The translations under genes and the position numbers were made by a program. Shown here in pieces: positions 11,115 to 21,912 of a DNA stretch of 64,000 nt. The notes under the pieces were generated by a model. It was not told where the DNA came from. It worked only from the letters and a program-made list of their open reading frames with translations, and did no database searches. Source of the stretch: Cycas panzhihuaensis (Eukaryota > Cycadophyta); assembly GCA_023213395.1 (NCBI GenBank), contig CM041465.1, forward strand, positions 136,469,741 to 136,533,740, written 5' to 3'. The stretch's first letter is position 1. The number at the start of each line of letters is the position of its first letter.

Positions 11115-13590
11115 AATGACATCTTGAGGAGCGGATTTTTGCCTTCGATTCTCTCCAAGTCTGGTGACGACCTTCGCTATACGAAGGTGATCCAATTGGA
11201 GCAAGGAGTAATTTCTTGAGGTTTATTGTTGAAGGACTTTGTTCACACTTTTGACTTGCAATATTTTTTAAGAATCTTTTATGCAAAGTGTTGCATATTT
11301 GCATTTTTGAGGACTAATTTTCATGGCCAAAAAAAGGGACGGTGATGCTAAAATTTGCAGGTGATTTGGAGCTAATCTTTATGTAAGTTCAAAGTTGTGT
11401 TGCAATCTTTGCATTTTGTTGGCAAAGTCTGATGCACAAGCAGCTTTATGAATTTTTTTTTTTTTTTTTAATAAAAGGGGCCTCATTATTGTGTAAGAAA
11501 CTGTTATGTACACATAATTCTTGAAATTATTAATTAGTTCAAGAGTTTGTTTCAAATTTTCACTTTGTTGTCTTCAAAAAAAGGAAGAGAGGTCTTCACA
11601 AAGTTTTTTTTGTCTAATATTACTTTCATTAAGGAAAATCTGAATTAAATTTTGTTGGAAAAGGCTTTATTCTTAGTTGTTAATTCAACATCACCACATT
11701 CTGAAGAGATTTGTTGCCTTCTCAAGAGCTCCAATTGTTGCTTTGCTTCAATACTGTCAAATTCATCAATTTGGCAGGGTCCTCTTTTAACTCTTGTCCA
11801 TAAGCCATAAACTGTGAGGGTGTCAAATTTGAAGGAGGAAGAATCAGCCATCATACTGACATTGTAGCCCATATCATGGAAGAGCTCTGATGTCCTCACT
11901 ACCAGCTGTCTGCTCTTGTGTTAATACATAACGTATGCCTTGCAACTCAGTCTGGCTTCGTGGACTATTGCCTCTTGTTCGTGTTGGCAGCCCTGTATTG
12001 GCTATACTTGCTATCCATAATATTTACATGCGGTCTCCCATGTAACCTCTAGCGGCTGACGTTCTACGCAGCTCTGCAATCTCCAAACCTGCTACTGTGT
12101 GGCTTCCACTAAGTGATCAACACGAGTCAGTAGTGCTTCTTCCAGCGTCGGTTCCTGTATTGATCTCCTATTTGGATGCGACCTGTAGGTTGGCTCTTCT
12201 CACTATGCGGCGTCATGCTCCTTCATCTTGAGCTACCATCTTAGTGTATGAGCAACGTACTCTGTCCACCTTCAGCCCATGGCATCCTCTTTTCACGTAT
12301 ACGGCTCTTCTGTTCGTGTGAGCGGCTCTGTGCGTCTTGTCTGCATGACGACGTCCTCCTGTCCGTAGCTCCTCCATCCGACCTTCACTTGCTGTGACTT
12401 CGAGGCAGTCCTCCATTCTGCGGGTCTTATGTCCGAGAATTTTTGCTTCATCAAGTGTTCGACCCACCGAGCGGCGCCCACAATTTCTTTCGCACCTAGT
12501 AAGTAAATCCACAGGCGACGAGCGCCCTTGGTAAAGTCTTGTCGCCGCCGCCAAAAAAAAAATTCGATCGTTTTTAATAGTTTTAAACATTAGAATATGT
12601 AATTTAGAATATACTCAGTATATTCTACTTTTAATTTTTCTTTTTAAACCTTAGTTTCTATTATCTTGTTCCTTTAACTTTATTTTATCATTGAAAGAGC
12701 CTTGTTGTTTAGTGTGATAATCACACTAAAACATAAAAAAAAATTACAATTATCATTTTGAATCTAAAATCACTATTTTAAAGTGATTTTATTACCTTGT
12801 AAAAAAAAAAAAATTTCTCATTTTTAATGACACTAAGTCCTTTAACGACTTAAGTCATTATTTTTGAGTCCAAAAAGGGATCAATTTCAAAATTTTCAAA
12901 GTGTGCTAATCATATTATTTTGTAAAAGTCTCCCAAGTGTATTATGGTGATTTAAACACCATCATTTTTTACTTATTTTAAGCCTTAAATTGTATTATTT
13001 AAAGGCTTTTTTTTCTCATTGGTCGGCTCCCTGCGAGGTGACCCATTTTTAGTGAGAATCAACATCAACTACAAAAGAGGTCAATAAAAAAACTTCAAGT
13101 TTTTTTGGTGCGTAGGGATCATTTTTTTGATCCCACGTGTTCATGGTGGACTTGCTTCATTACTGGCTTGTTGAGGGCGTTAATTTGTGGTGTTAAGCTG
13201 TTGCTTATCTCTTCGTGAGATTATTGTTTGAACTTGGTTGCATTATTTGATATTCAACGCAACTACATTGTATTTTGAAATCTTTTTTGACAAAATTTTC
13301 AGCAGCAAACAAGACCTACAAGCACACGTTTTTTCAGCACTAAATCAACCCACTTTTAATCATTAAAACATTTAAGTGGGGAGGCTCGAAAGGAGTTTAT
13401 ACTCTGCCTCAAAGTGTTGATAACTTGGCCAACACTGATCCTGCTATCAGGTTGGACAACTTGCGAGCCAAACCCTCCATTCTGTCCACAATTCTTTTAG
13501 TCTCATATTGATTTTTTTGTTGGATATTGAGTGGAACTTTAGCGACATCAACTCAAAGGTTTCCAAGTTTCATCTGGTACTGCAATCAAA
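11115..13590 (+). other. Long 5' leader of element C
   Basis: About 2.5 kb lie between PBS and gag. Most is AT-rich, but 11900-12560 is clearly richer in GC and unlike its surroundings. The minus-strand frame 12590-12213 in that block (125 residues, arginine-rich) has no recognisable domain. Near 13020-13045 it carries a CTCCCTGCGAGGTGACC motif, similar to motifs in the leaders of A and F. No coding function is claimed. Confidence 0.6.
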
Positions 13591-14208
13591 ATGGCGACTC
13601 AGATGCTAAATGTAAACACCATTAAGTTAACAGGTGCTGAAAACTATCTTACTTGGAAAAAGCAAGCAAAAAACTTGTTGATTATGAATGAGTTATGGGG
13701 TTATGTATCAGGCGAAATTGCCAAACCCGAGCCTACTCCTGATCTTGTTAATCCTCAAAACTTGATTCCAGCAGATCCTGTTGCATTAGCTTCTTTCAAA
13801 GCTAAAGATGAGGTTGCACTCGTCTTTAGTCATCTGTCAGTCAGTGATAATGTTGATCAGAATATTGAATCTGCTTCAACTTCTAAAATTGCTTGGAACA
13901 TAATTGTTTCGTTGTATGAACGAAAAGATGATGCACGAATTTTTATGTATAAAGCAAAATTATTCAGTCTGAAGTATATTGCTCCAATGGCAGCCTATTT
14001 ATCTTCAATTAAGGCTAACAGTAATCAACTGATAGCGCTTGGCAAACTAGTCACAAATGAAGACTTGGTTACTATGACAATTCATGCTTTGCCAAAAGAA
14101 TACAATGGTTTTATTTTTGACATTTCTCGAAATGGAACTTTGTCAATTCTAACTTTCAATGAGTTAGAAGGTTTATTGCTGCAAGAAGAAGAAATTTATT
14201 CGCGGTAA
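13591..14208 (+). pseudogene. Copia gag, N-terminal part (element C)
   Basis: The 205-residue frame opens at the first ATG after the leader, MATQMLNVNTIKLTGAEN. It carries the Copia gag (UBN2-type) core: YLTWKKQAKNLLIMNELWGY, then A-W-ISLYERKD near residue 110, ALPKEYNGFI and ELEGLLLQEEE near the C-terminus. Gag forms the virus-like particle that packages element RNA. The frame ends at a TAA at 14206-14208. Homologues in B (47651-46890) and F continue into a zinc knuckle; here that part lies 350 bases on, behind the insertion at 14249-14548. Confidence 0.9.
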
Positions 14209-14248
14209 GATGAGGCAAACACATCAGGTGCTTTCTCTGCAAAGTTTA

Positions 14249-14548
14249 TGTAACAAACCGTTACACCAAAACCCTGAGGTGTTAGTGAAGAGGGCCCCCC
14301 ACCAAGTAGACCATTACCTCCCCCCCCCGGTTCAAACGGGCTAGCGCCGCTTTCACCGGCGTTCATGCGCCCACAGCCCCGCCACGACGGCGTTTTGACG
14401 GCGACGCTTACGCGTCACCCCACCGCCCCCATAAGCGGCATTGCCCCCACAGGGTTCGAACCCGGGTCTTGGCTCTGAGACCACTTGTAACGAATCGTTA
14501 CACCAAAACCCTGAGGTGTTAGTGAAGAGGGCCCCCCACCAAGTAGAC
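14249..14548. mobile_element. SINE-like, tRNA-related repeat inside gag of C
   Basis: This 300-bp GC-rich block interrupts gag. Two 63-bp direct repeats (14249-14311 and 14486-14548, two mismatches) flank a 174-bp core. Each repeat starts with an inverted repeat of the type GTAACGAATCGTTAC. The core contains the 12-bp palindrome GGGTTCGAACCC (14452-14463), which fits a pol III B box on both strands, and on the minus strand GTGGTCTCAGAGCC resembles an A box at very short spacing. The repeats could be a tandem 237-bp unit with a partial second copy. A tRNA-derived SINE is the best guess; it is not a complete tRNA gene. Confidence 0.5.
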
Positions 14549-15123
14549 TGGGCAGTCTTAGCATAAAATCAAAGACTGTCATTTGTTATTATTGTGGCAA
14601 AGTTGACCACATTCAGCCTGACTGCAGAAAATGTCAACATGACTTGCAACAACCACAACAACAACAAATTCAACATCAATAAAATCAACGTCAGCAGCAA
14701 CAGAATCAACATCAACATCAGTAGCAACATCAACAACGTCAGCAACAACAATGACCAACTCAAGGTACATTCCGAGGTGGTCGCCAAAGAAGGACAAATC
14801 ATGGTGGTTTTCAAGGCCACACAACTCAGCGTGATCCAAGTGACATGACCATTTTTGCGTATAGTGGCGGTCATAATGATAATACTTGGATCATTGATTC
14901 TGGTGCATCACGCCACATGACAGGTGATGCAGATATATTATCAAATTTTTAAGGATGTCAAGGAGAAACAATGACATTTGGGGACAATGCCACTGTCAAA
15001 ATATCAGGTGTAGGTCAAATCACACCTCATGATCAGCGTTCTGCACTTCTTAGTGGGAATGTTTTCTTAGTTCCTGGAATGGCCAAAAATTTGCTTTCTG
15101 TTAGTCAGCTTGATAGGCAGTAG
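14549..15123 (+). pseudogene. Gag zinc knuckle and protease (element C)
   Basis: After the insertion, gag resumes with a CCHC knuckle, CYYCGKVDHIQPDC (about 14590-14631), then a CAA/CAG-rich glutamine tract (14640-14770). Protease follows with the active-site motif WIIDSGASRHMTGD (about 14889-14930) in the frame open from 14845. Stops at 14950-14952 (TAA) and 15121-15123 (TAG) break it. The protease would cut the gag-pol polyprotein. Confidence 0.85.
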
Positions 15124-15987
15124 ATGAGTGTGTTATTCAAAGACAGAAAGTGTATCATCAGGAACAAAGACAACCAGATAGTTGCAGTTAGTCATGAAGA
15201 TCATGGCCTCTACAAATTAGATACAACATCTGGATCATCTCATGCATATATCTCCTATTCTGTAAACAAGACTCAACTGTGGCATGAAAGACTTGGACAT
15301 CTTAATCTTGATAGCATTAGAGAGATGTTCAGACAAAACTTGGTTTATGGCTTACCCAAAATCTCTGGGGGTAATTGCCTTTGTGAATCGTGTCTTATGG
15401 GGAGGCAACATCGCGAACCTTTTGAGAAAGGTAAGGCCTGGAGAGCACAACATCCATTTCAACTTGTACATTCTGACATTTGTGGTTCCATGACCACTCA
15501 GTCTCATGGAGGATCATCATTCTTCATGACATTCATTGATAATTTCTCACATAAACTGTGGGTCTACTTTCTAAAGCATAAGTCAAAAGCTTTGAACAAG
15601 TTTAAGGAATTTAAACTTGCGGTCGAAAATGAATCAGGCATGCGCATCAAAATACTCAGAACAGACAATGGTGGTGAGTATACGTCCAAGGATTTTAATC
15701 AATTCTATATTCAAAACGACATCAAACGCCAATTTTCTGCCCCTTACACACCGCAGCAGAATGGTGTGGCAGAAAGGATGAATAGAACCTTGGTCAGTAG
15801 AGCAAAAATTATCATGCATGCCAGAGGTCTCTCATTAGCATATTGGGCAAAAGCACTTCTTACTGCTGCGTATCTGTCAAACAGTAGCTCGACTTCTGCA
15901 CTTTTGGGCCTGACACCCGAGGAGGCTTGGACTGGCCAAAAACCTACAGTCAGAACTTACGAACTTTTGGATGCACTGCCTACATGA
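15124..15987 (+). pseudogene. Pre-integrase and integrase core (element C)
   Basis: 287-residue frame. The GAG-pre-integrase zinc region contains LWHERLGHLN and CLCESCLMGRQH. The integrase core follows: HSDICG (first Asp), FIDNFSHKLWVYFLK, LRTDNGGEY (second Asp) and the catalytic Glu in PYTPQQNGVAERMNRT. The catalytic DDE triad is therefore present. A +1 frameshift near 15945 moves the reading to the frame of 15927-16424. Confidence 0.92.
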
Positions 15988-16424
15988 ACATTCCTCACAA
16001 GCAAAGACGGAAATTTGATGACAAAAGTCTCAAATGCATCTTTGTTGGATATGCACCTGGCAGTAAAGCATATCAATTGTTTGATCCCATTACTAAAAAG
16101 ATGCATACTTCACGAGACGTCGTCTTTGTAGAAGACTATCGGGAGATCGACATCAACACTCTTCCTCTCTCCCTTGATAAAGGCAAAGCCATTCTTGAGG
16201 AATCTGTCCCTTTATCTTCTTCAACTCCTTGTACTTCATCTGCACCTGCTGCTTCTTCTTCCTCCTCATCTTCCTTAGTTCCTTCATTGTGTCCTTCTTC
16301 TTCTTCTGCGGTTCAACAATCACCTCCATCACAGGACCATGAAGCCACATCGACGAGGAAGCTACCCAAATGGTACATGCAAAGTATTGCACATTCACAA
16401 ATTGTTGAAGGAAAACGTCCATAA
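15927..16424 (+). pseudogene. Integrase C-terminus and IN-RT linker (element C)
   Basis: Continues integrase in another frame from NLRTFGCTAYMNIP through LKCIFVGYAPGSKAY and DVVFVED. A Ser/Pro-rich linker follows (about 16200-16330) with a run of TCT/TCC codons. It ends at a TAA (16422-16424); the next frame is in the same phase, so one stop codon separates them. Confidence 0.88.
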
Positions 16425-16427
16425 AAA

Positions 16428-17318
16428 ATGCGGCCATCGCCCACTGTCAATTACGCACTTATGGCTAAAGTGCTTACTGCTCCTGAGCCTTACACATTCG
16501 AGGAGGCATGTACAGACGAAAAGTGGCAGGCTGCCATGGATGATGAGATCCACTCCATCTATCAAAACGACATATGGGACTTGATTGAGTTACCACCTTG
16601 CAAAAAAGCCATTAGTTGTAAGTGGATCTACAAAATTAAGTATAAGTCTAATGGTACTATTGAGCGACATAAGGCTCGCCTTATTGCTAAAGGTTTCAAA
16701 CAATTAGAAGGCATCGACTACACTGAGACATTTGCACTAGTAGCCAACATGAATACCATCAGAATTGTTATGGCCTTAGCTACACAATGCAAGTGGCCAT
16801 TGTATCAGATGGATGTCAAAAGCGCCTTTCTCAACGGCGATTTGACTGAGGAGGTCTATCTGGAACAACCTCCTGGATATATTTCTGTCGGCAATGAACA
16901 TCTTGTCTGTTGCCTTAAAAAGGCCTTGTATGGTCTAAAACAGGCGCCACGTACTTGGTATTCAAAGATCGATGACTACTTTTTACAGCACAATTTTCAT
17001 CGATCCACATCAGATTCGAACCTGTATATCAAGGTTCAAAACCAGCACATCACTCTAGTTGTTCTTTATGTTGATGATTTGATTATCACAAGCAATGATG
17101 TAGATCTGATTGAGCGTCTCCAAAGGGATTTGAAAAGAAGTTTTGAGATGACAGATCTTGGACTTATTCACTATTTCCTTGGCATGGAAGTGTGGCGGCA
17201 ACCAAGTCACATTTTCATTTCTCAAGCCAAATATATGTGGAATGTTTTGCAGCGATTTAGAATGGAAGACTGCAAACCTTCACCAACACCCTGGAGACAG
17301 GTACTAAATTGTCACTGA
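16428..17318 (+). pseudogene. Reverse transcriptase (element C)
   Basis: 296 residues of Copia RT: W-AAMDDEIHSIYQNDIW, CKWIYKIKYKSNGTIERHKA, the first catalytic Asp in [14 protein letters not shown], the [17 protein letters not shown] block and the double Asp in LYVDDLIITSND (about 17068-17103). The frame closes by an indel near 17290 just before the RNase H domain. It copies element RNA into DNA within the particle. Confidence 0.93.
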
Positions 17319-18004
17319 ATGAAGAAGGGAAACCTGTTGATTCCACCCTTTTCAGGCAACTGGTGGGTAGTCTCATCTACTTGACTAACACTAGACCTGA
17401 CATTTCATATGCGGTTGGAATATGTTCTAGATACATGATCAACCCCAATCAACGACACTGAAATGCTGCAAAACAAATCCTCAGATACCTCAAAGGTACT
17501 TTGGAGTATGGTCTTCAGTACACACGCAATGAGAACTTCACACTGGAAGGGTTCTCAGATTGATTAATGGATGCCAAGATAGTCGGACATCCACCTCAGG
17601 TTATTGTTTCAACCATGGGTCTGCTATTGTTTCATAGAGTTGCAAAAAGCAACTAAATGTTACACTTTCCTCCACTGAAGCAGAATACAAAGCTACTGTT
17701 AGCGCAACATGTGAGGCTATTTGGCTCAGACGGATTTTTGAAGAGCTTGGACTTGAGCAAACACTCCCAACACCATTGTATTGTGACAATCAGAGTGTTA
17801 TCAAGATTGCCAAGAATTCGGTGTTTCATGCACGTACTAAGCATATTGAGGTCCATCACCATTTTATCAGAGAACATGTGTAGCAAGGTGAAATCGACCT
17901 CATCTACAAGTTGACCGATCAACAGCTAGCTGACATCTTCACCAAGTCACTTGGGAAAGAGAAGTTCGAGCATTTCAGAAGCGACCTCGGCATTCGACTT
18001 AATG
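17319..18004 (+). pseudogene. RNase H domain, heavily broken (element C)
   Basis: Homology to Copia RNase H persists in shifting frames: [20 protein letters not shown] near 17355-17420, the STEAEYKA core near 17669-17700, YCDNQSVIKIAKN near 17780-17818, HARTKHIEVHHHFI and finally LADIFTKSLGKEKF near 17926-17967. Several point stops and at least two indels are present. Confidence 0.85.
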
Positions 18005-18015
18005 TTGTATCCATT

Positions 18016-18024
18016 CAGGGGGGG
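18016..18024 (+). other. Polypurine tract of element C
   Basis: CAGGGGGGG directly precedes the 3' LTR start at 18025. Confidence 0.75.
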
Positions 18025-18560
18025 TGTTAGAACCTTCATTTCCTAAGCATTAAGTCTTGACCATAGGTATTAGTATTTTTGTCACTTTAGGCCTTTATCC
18101 TAAGGTGTTCATTTGTTTGATTATAAAATTGTCTTTTGTCTTGTAGTGACTTTTCTCACATGTGCTTGTGAGAAGTCAACTTTGGTGGGCTCTATCCTTA
18201 TCCTTGAGGATAGAAGAGTCCTAATCAGATTTGTCTTTTAGTCTTGATCAATGACATGTGGTGAGATCCTGATCGTCCAAACTCCTTTATAAGGAGCCCT
18301 ATTTTCATGTTTTGGCAGGTAGTATTGAAGTTAGAGTTATGCTGTTGTAAGTGTCTCTTGTAGGTGAAGTGTTGAGATGAATTCTCCTTCATACTTATGT
18401 TTATGATAGGTTGAGTTGAAGTGCAATATTTCTCCCTATTATCTTTTGTGTTATACTACATCTTTTTATTAATCTAAAGTGTTTAGTCCTTCATATTTCG
18501 ATGTCCTATCTAGTTTCTCAATAGATTCTGGTGCTTGTATCTTCTCCATTTGGTCTTTCA
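18025..18560 (+). repeat. 3' LTR of element C
   Basis: TGTTAGAACC..GGTCTTTCA, aligned end to end with the 5' LTR. Differences are mostly A/G and C/T transitions plus small indels. It is followed by the ATTAC duplication and then directly by the resumed RT of element A. Confidence 0.93.
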
Positions 18561-18565
18561 ATTAC

Positions 18566-19069
18566 CAGTGATCACTAAGTCATCAACATACAAGTCAATA
18601 AAAATAGCATGGTCTTTTCCAACTTTGATGTACAAGTTAGGATCTGAAGTGGATCGATAATATCCATGTCTCAAAAAATAATCATCGATTTTTGAGTACC
18701 ATGCTCGTGGAGCTTGTTTCAAGCCATACAAAGCCTTTTGCGGGTGACAAACCATGTGCTCTTTGCCTTGTACTTTGTAACTAGGAGGTTGCTCCAAATA
18801 TACCTCCTCTTGAAGATCGCCATTGAGGAAGGCACTCTTCACGTCCATTTGGTAAACTGGTCATTTGCATTGAGCAACTAAGGCCAACATGGATCTAATA
18901 GTGTTCATGTTGGCAACAAGTGCAAAAGTCTCCTCATAGTCAATGCCTTCTTTTTGTTTGAAGCCCTTTGTAACATGTCGGGCCTTTTGGTGCTTAAGTG
19001 TACCATCAAAATGGAATTTGGTCTTGTAGACTTATTTGCAACTAATTGCCTGTTTGTGCTTAGGCAATT
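18566..19069 (-). pseudogene. Element A RT, first half
   Basis: Minus-strand RT. The block from YVDDLVITGN (18560s) back to [20 protein letters not shown] is open over 18848-18558. The part upstream ([20 protein letters not shown]) has at least one stop near 18850-18870. Together with 9650-10556 it formed one RT before element C inserted. Confidence 0.88.
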
Positions 19070-19690
19070 CTACCAAATCCCATGTTCCATTCTTTTCAAT
19101 AAAATGGATTTCTTCATCCATGGTAGCCTTCTAATTGTCATTTTTAGAAGCCTCGTCAAAAGTGGAAGACTCATCAACACAAAGCACTTCATCCATAAGT
19201 GCATAATTGGTTTGCTACCTATATTTTGATGGATGTTTTTCTTCAACAATCCGGTCCCGAGCACCCGAGTATACCATTTGGGCAACTTTTTGACTGATGT
19301 AACTTGAACCTCAAGATCTTCTGGTATAAGTGGTTGATTAATAGAAGATGTGCTAGGATCAAGTGGAGTAGAATCTGATGATGTGGACGATCTAGCAGGT
19401 GCAAATAATATGCATGGTGTTGAAGATTGAGAGGGAAGGGAAGCCTCAACAATCTTTTTGTCTTTATCAAGAGGAGGTTGGATGGATGCTGGTTCCAACT
19501 CCTTATGTTCATCTTTAGTAAAGATTACATCTTTTGAGAGATGCATTTTCTTCCAAACAGGATCATACAACTTGTAACCCTTGTTATGAATGGCATAGCT
19601 TACAAGAATGCATTTCAGACTATGTTTGTCTAACTTAGATCTTTGTTGATCAAGGATGTGCATATAAGCAGTGCACCCAAAAGTTCTCAA
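19070..19690 (-). pseudogene. Element A integrase C-terminus, linker and RT start
   Basis: 206-residue minus frame: MRTFGCTAYMHILDQQRSKL, LKCILVSYAIHNKGYKLYDP and DVIFTKDE (integrase C-terminus), then a Ser/Pro-rich linker. It then loses frame and reads through the RT start (IHLWMKC-type residues are out of frame). It is the same architecture as in elements B and C. Confidence 0.82.
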
Positions 19691-20224
19691 ATGACTGACG
19701 GTAGGGTTTTTGCCAGATCAAGCCTCCTTAGGTGTGATGTTAGTGACTGCTGAAGTAGGACTCCGATTTGGCACATAAGTAGCTGTGTGGAATGCTTCTG
19801 CCTAACAAACTCGAGTGAATCCCTCTGCATGCATCATAGCTTTGGAATTGTTTGCCAAAGTTTTGTTCATACGTTCGGAGACTCCATTTTGTTAAGGAGT
19901 ACGTGGAATGGCGAGCTATCTCCAAATGCCATTATCCTTGCAGAATTGAATGAATTCATTTGAAGTGAATTCACCTCCATTGTCTGACCTTAGAATTTTG
20001 ATTGAATGGCCAGACTCATTCTCCACTTCAAGCTTGAATTCCTTAAACTTTTGGAATGCTTTAGACTTTTGTTTGATGAAGTAAACCCAAACTTTGTGGG
20101 AGAAATTGTCGATGAAGGAGATGTAATACAATGCTCCTCCAAAGGATGTGGTAGACATAGGTCTACACAAATCTGAACGTATCGATTGCAAAGGATACAA
20201 TGCACACCAAGCTTTGACATAGGT
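19691..20224 (-). pseudogene. Element A integrase core
   Basis: Minus strand: RSDLCRPMSTTSFGGALYYI, FIDNFSHKVWVYFIKQ and LRSDNGGEFTSNEF, then a stop (about 19914). The catalytic Glu region NGVSERMNKT is recoverable but carries another stop. Between 20154 and 20238 the piece ACATAGGTCTACAC is duplicated 63 bases apart and replaces the usual PKGKAW residues. That points to a small local duplication. Confidence 0.85.
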
Positions 20225-20905
20225 CTACACCAAATCTAAATGTTGTGTCCCTATTATACATGTTTCACAAGGACATTTTGAACCATATAGCTTTGGAAGC
20301 CCATGCACCATTTTCTTGTCCATCATCAACTTGATATTGTCTAAGCTTAAGTGGCCTAGATGTTGATGCCAATGTTGCATCTTTGTCAATGGTTGTGTGA
20401 CAGAGTAAGCAAAATCAAGTGTTATATTATTTGCATCCAACTTATAAAGGCCATGGTCTTCATGACCAATGGCTACAACCTGATCATGCTTGTCACTAAT
20501 GACACATTTCCCATTTTTAAACAAAATGCTCATCTGTTGTTTATTCAATTGGCTAACAGATAGCAGACACTTCTCCATGGAAGGGATTAGGTAAGCATCA
20601 CCATTGGAAAATGGGGAAAAAGGATTTGAGGGAGAATGAAATGAGGCAACTTTGCCTATACCAGAAATATGCATTGATTTATTGTTGCCAAAGGTCACTA
20701 ATTGACCTTTTCCTCCTTTGATGTCATAAAGGAGCTCTTCACTCCCAATCATGTGACGAGATGTCCCTGAGTCGATGATCCATGTTTGATCAACCTCTGA
20801 CTTGTGATAAGCACAAAATAACTTATCCTCATCTGCAAACTGATTGGTGTGGCATTTATTGCCACCTCTGAATCCCCCTTCCTCTTTGACTTGCTCGATA
20901 TGCAC
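20225..20905 (-). pseudogene. Element A protease and pre-integrase
   Basis: 226-residue minus frame. Protease active site TWIIDSGTSRHMIGSEELL near residues 45-64, LVTFGNN, then LLSVSQLNKQQMSILFKNGK and the pre-integrase zinc motif WHQHLGHLSLD with CPCETCIIGTQH at the end. The DSG triad is intact. It is preceded by a glutamine-rich, frame-broken segment. Confidence 0.88.
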
Positions 20906-21912
20906 CTTGATTTGGTTGAGGGGGTTGCTGCTATTGTTGTTGCTGAAACCGTTGCTGCTGCTGGAACTGTTGGTGAGGTTGCTACTGCCTCTGATGTTGC
21001 TGATGTGGCTATTGTTGCTGTCATGTGTGCTGAAGATCGACTTGTTTCTTTCTACAATTAGGAGCTATGTGGCCCACTTTGCCACAATAATGACAGATAA
21101 CATTGGTTTTTGAGGAACCAATGTTCATGTTCCCAAGTTGCTTTCAGAGTGATGGTTTGGGATTTTGCTTGGCCTTCAGTTTGGCCGTGAATACTCCTGA
21201 TGTTGATGGCTCACCATCATCTTCCTTGATATAAATCTACTCCTCTTGAAGTAACAAACTTTCAAGTTGATTGAAAGACATACTTGAAAGTGAACTATCT
21301 CGTGTAGTGGATGATATAAATCCATTATAATCTTTAGGCAATGCTTTAACAATTGCCATTACAAGTCCGTCCCTAGAAGTAGGTTTATCTAATGTATTCA
21401 ATTCATTACATATCTCCTTGATGGAGAAAAATAAAGTCGACATAGGATTGACAATTTTCAAAGAATACAATTTGGCTTTCACCATCAAAATGCGAGCTTC
21501 ATCTCGCCTTTCATATAAAGAAGACAAAATACCCCATGCTTCCTTAGAAGTTTTTGCACACATAATGTTTTGATCAACATGAACATCAATGATAATATGT
21601 AAAAATGCCAAGGCTATTTCATCCTTGGCCTCCCAAGCAGCAACATAATCAACATTTGGATGAACAATAACACCATCACGTTCTACAGGTACAAGTTGAG
21701 AAATTTTGCCAGAAACATGACCCCAAAATTCATTCATTTTTAAGAGGTTTTGTGTCACGTTCTACAGGTACAAGTTGAGAAATTTTGCCAGAAACATGAC
21801 CCCAAAATTCATTCATTTTTAAGAGGTTTTGTGTTTGCCTCTTCCACTATTGATAATTATCTTGACCTGTTAATCTAATGGTACATGCATTAAGCATATT
21901 TAGAGCAGCCAT
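20906..21912 (-). pseudogene. Element A gag with zinc knuckle
   Basis: Gag would start at the ATG on the minus strand at 21912 (MAALNMLNACTIRLTGQDN). A TAG follows at the usual EW position and a 79-bp tandem duplication (21677-21834) shifts the frame. Core gag is open over 21758-21237 (LLKMNEFWGHVSGK, AWGILSSLYERRDEARI, ALPKDYNGFISSTTRD). The CCHC knuckle CHYCGKVGHIAPNC lies at about 21085-21045. A glutamine-rich tract over 20930-21010 links it to protease. Confidence 0.87.
21677..21834. repeat. 79-bp exact tandem duplication in gag of A
   Basis: Two adjacent copies, 21677-21755 and 21756-21834, both start CACGTTCTACAGGTACAAG and show no visible difference. 79 is not a multiple of three, so the duplication breaks the gag frame. 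Confidence 0.9.

Larger units (their letters stand above)
10562..18560 (+). mobile_element. Copia element C (+), structurally complete, nested in A
   Basis: 7999-bp Copia element with two LTRs (538 and 536 bp), PBS, leader, gag, pol and polypurine tract, flanked by ATTAC. The LTRs differ at roughly 15-17 places by hand alignment (about 3%), so the insertion is not very recent. The gag and pol are homologous to A, B and F but divergent, and its LTR is unrelated in sequence to theirs. A tRNA-related repeat has inserted in its gag. Confidence 0.94.

Noticed and set aside
12213-12590. 125-residue minus-strand frame in the C leader
   Set aside because: Arginine-rich with no domain recognised, on the strand opposite to the element's coding strand and in a GC-rich block where chance frames are expected.
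14452-14500. A complete tRNA gene on either strand
   Set aside because: The B-box palindrome is present but A-to-B spacing is too short and no acceptor stem or anticodon arm of proper length can be drawn.
14569-14874. Open frames on the minus strand opposite the CAA/CAG tract (leucine/valine-rich)
   Set aside because: Antisense shadows of the glutamine-rich gag segment; the low-complexity codons keep other frames open.
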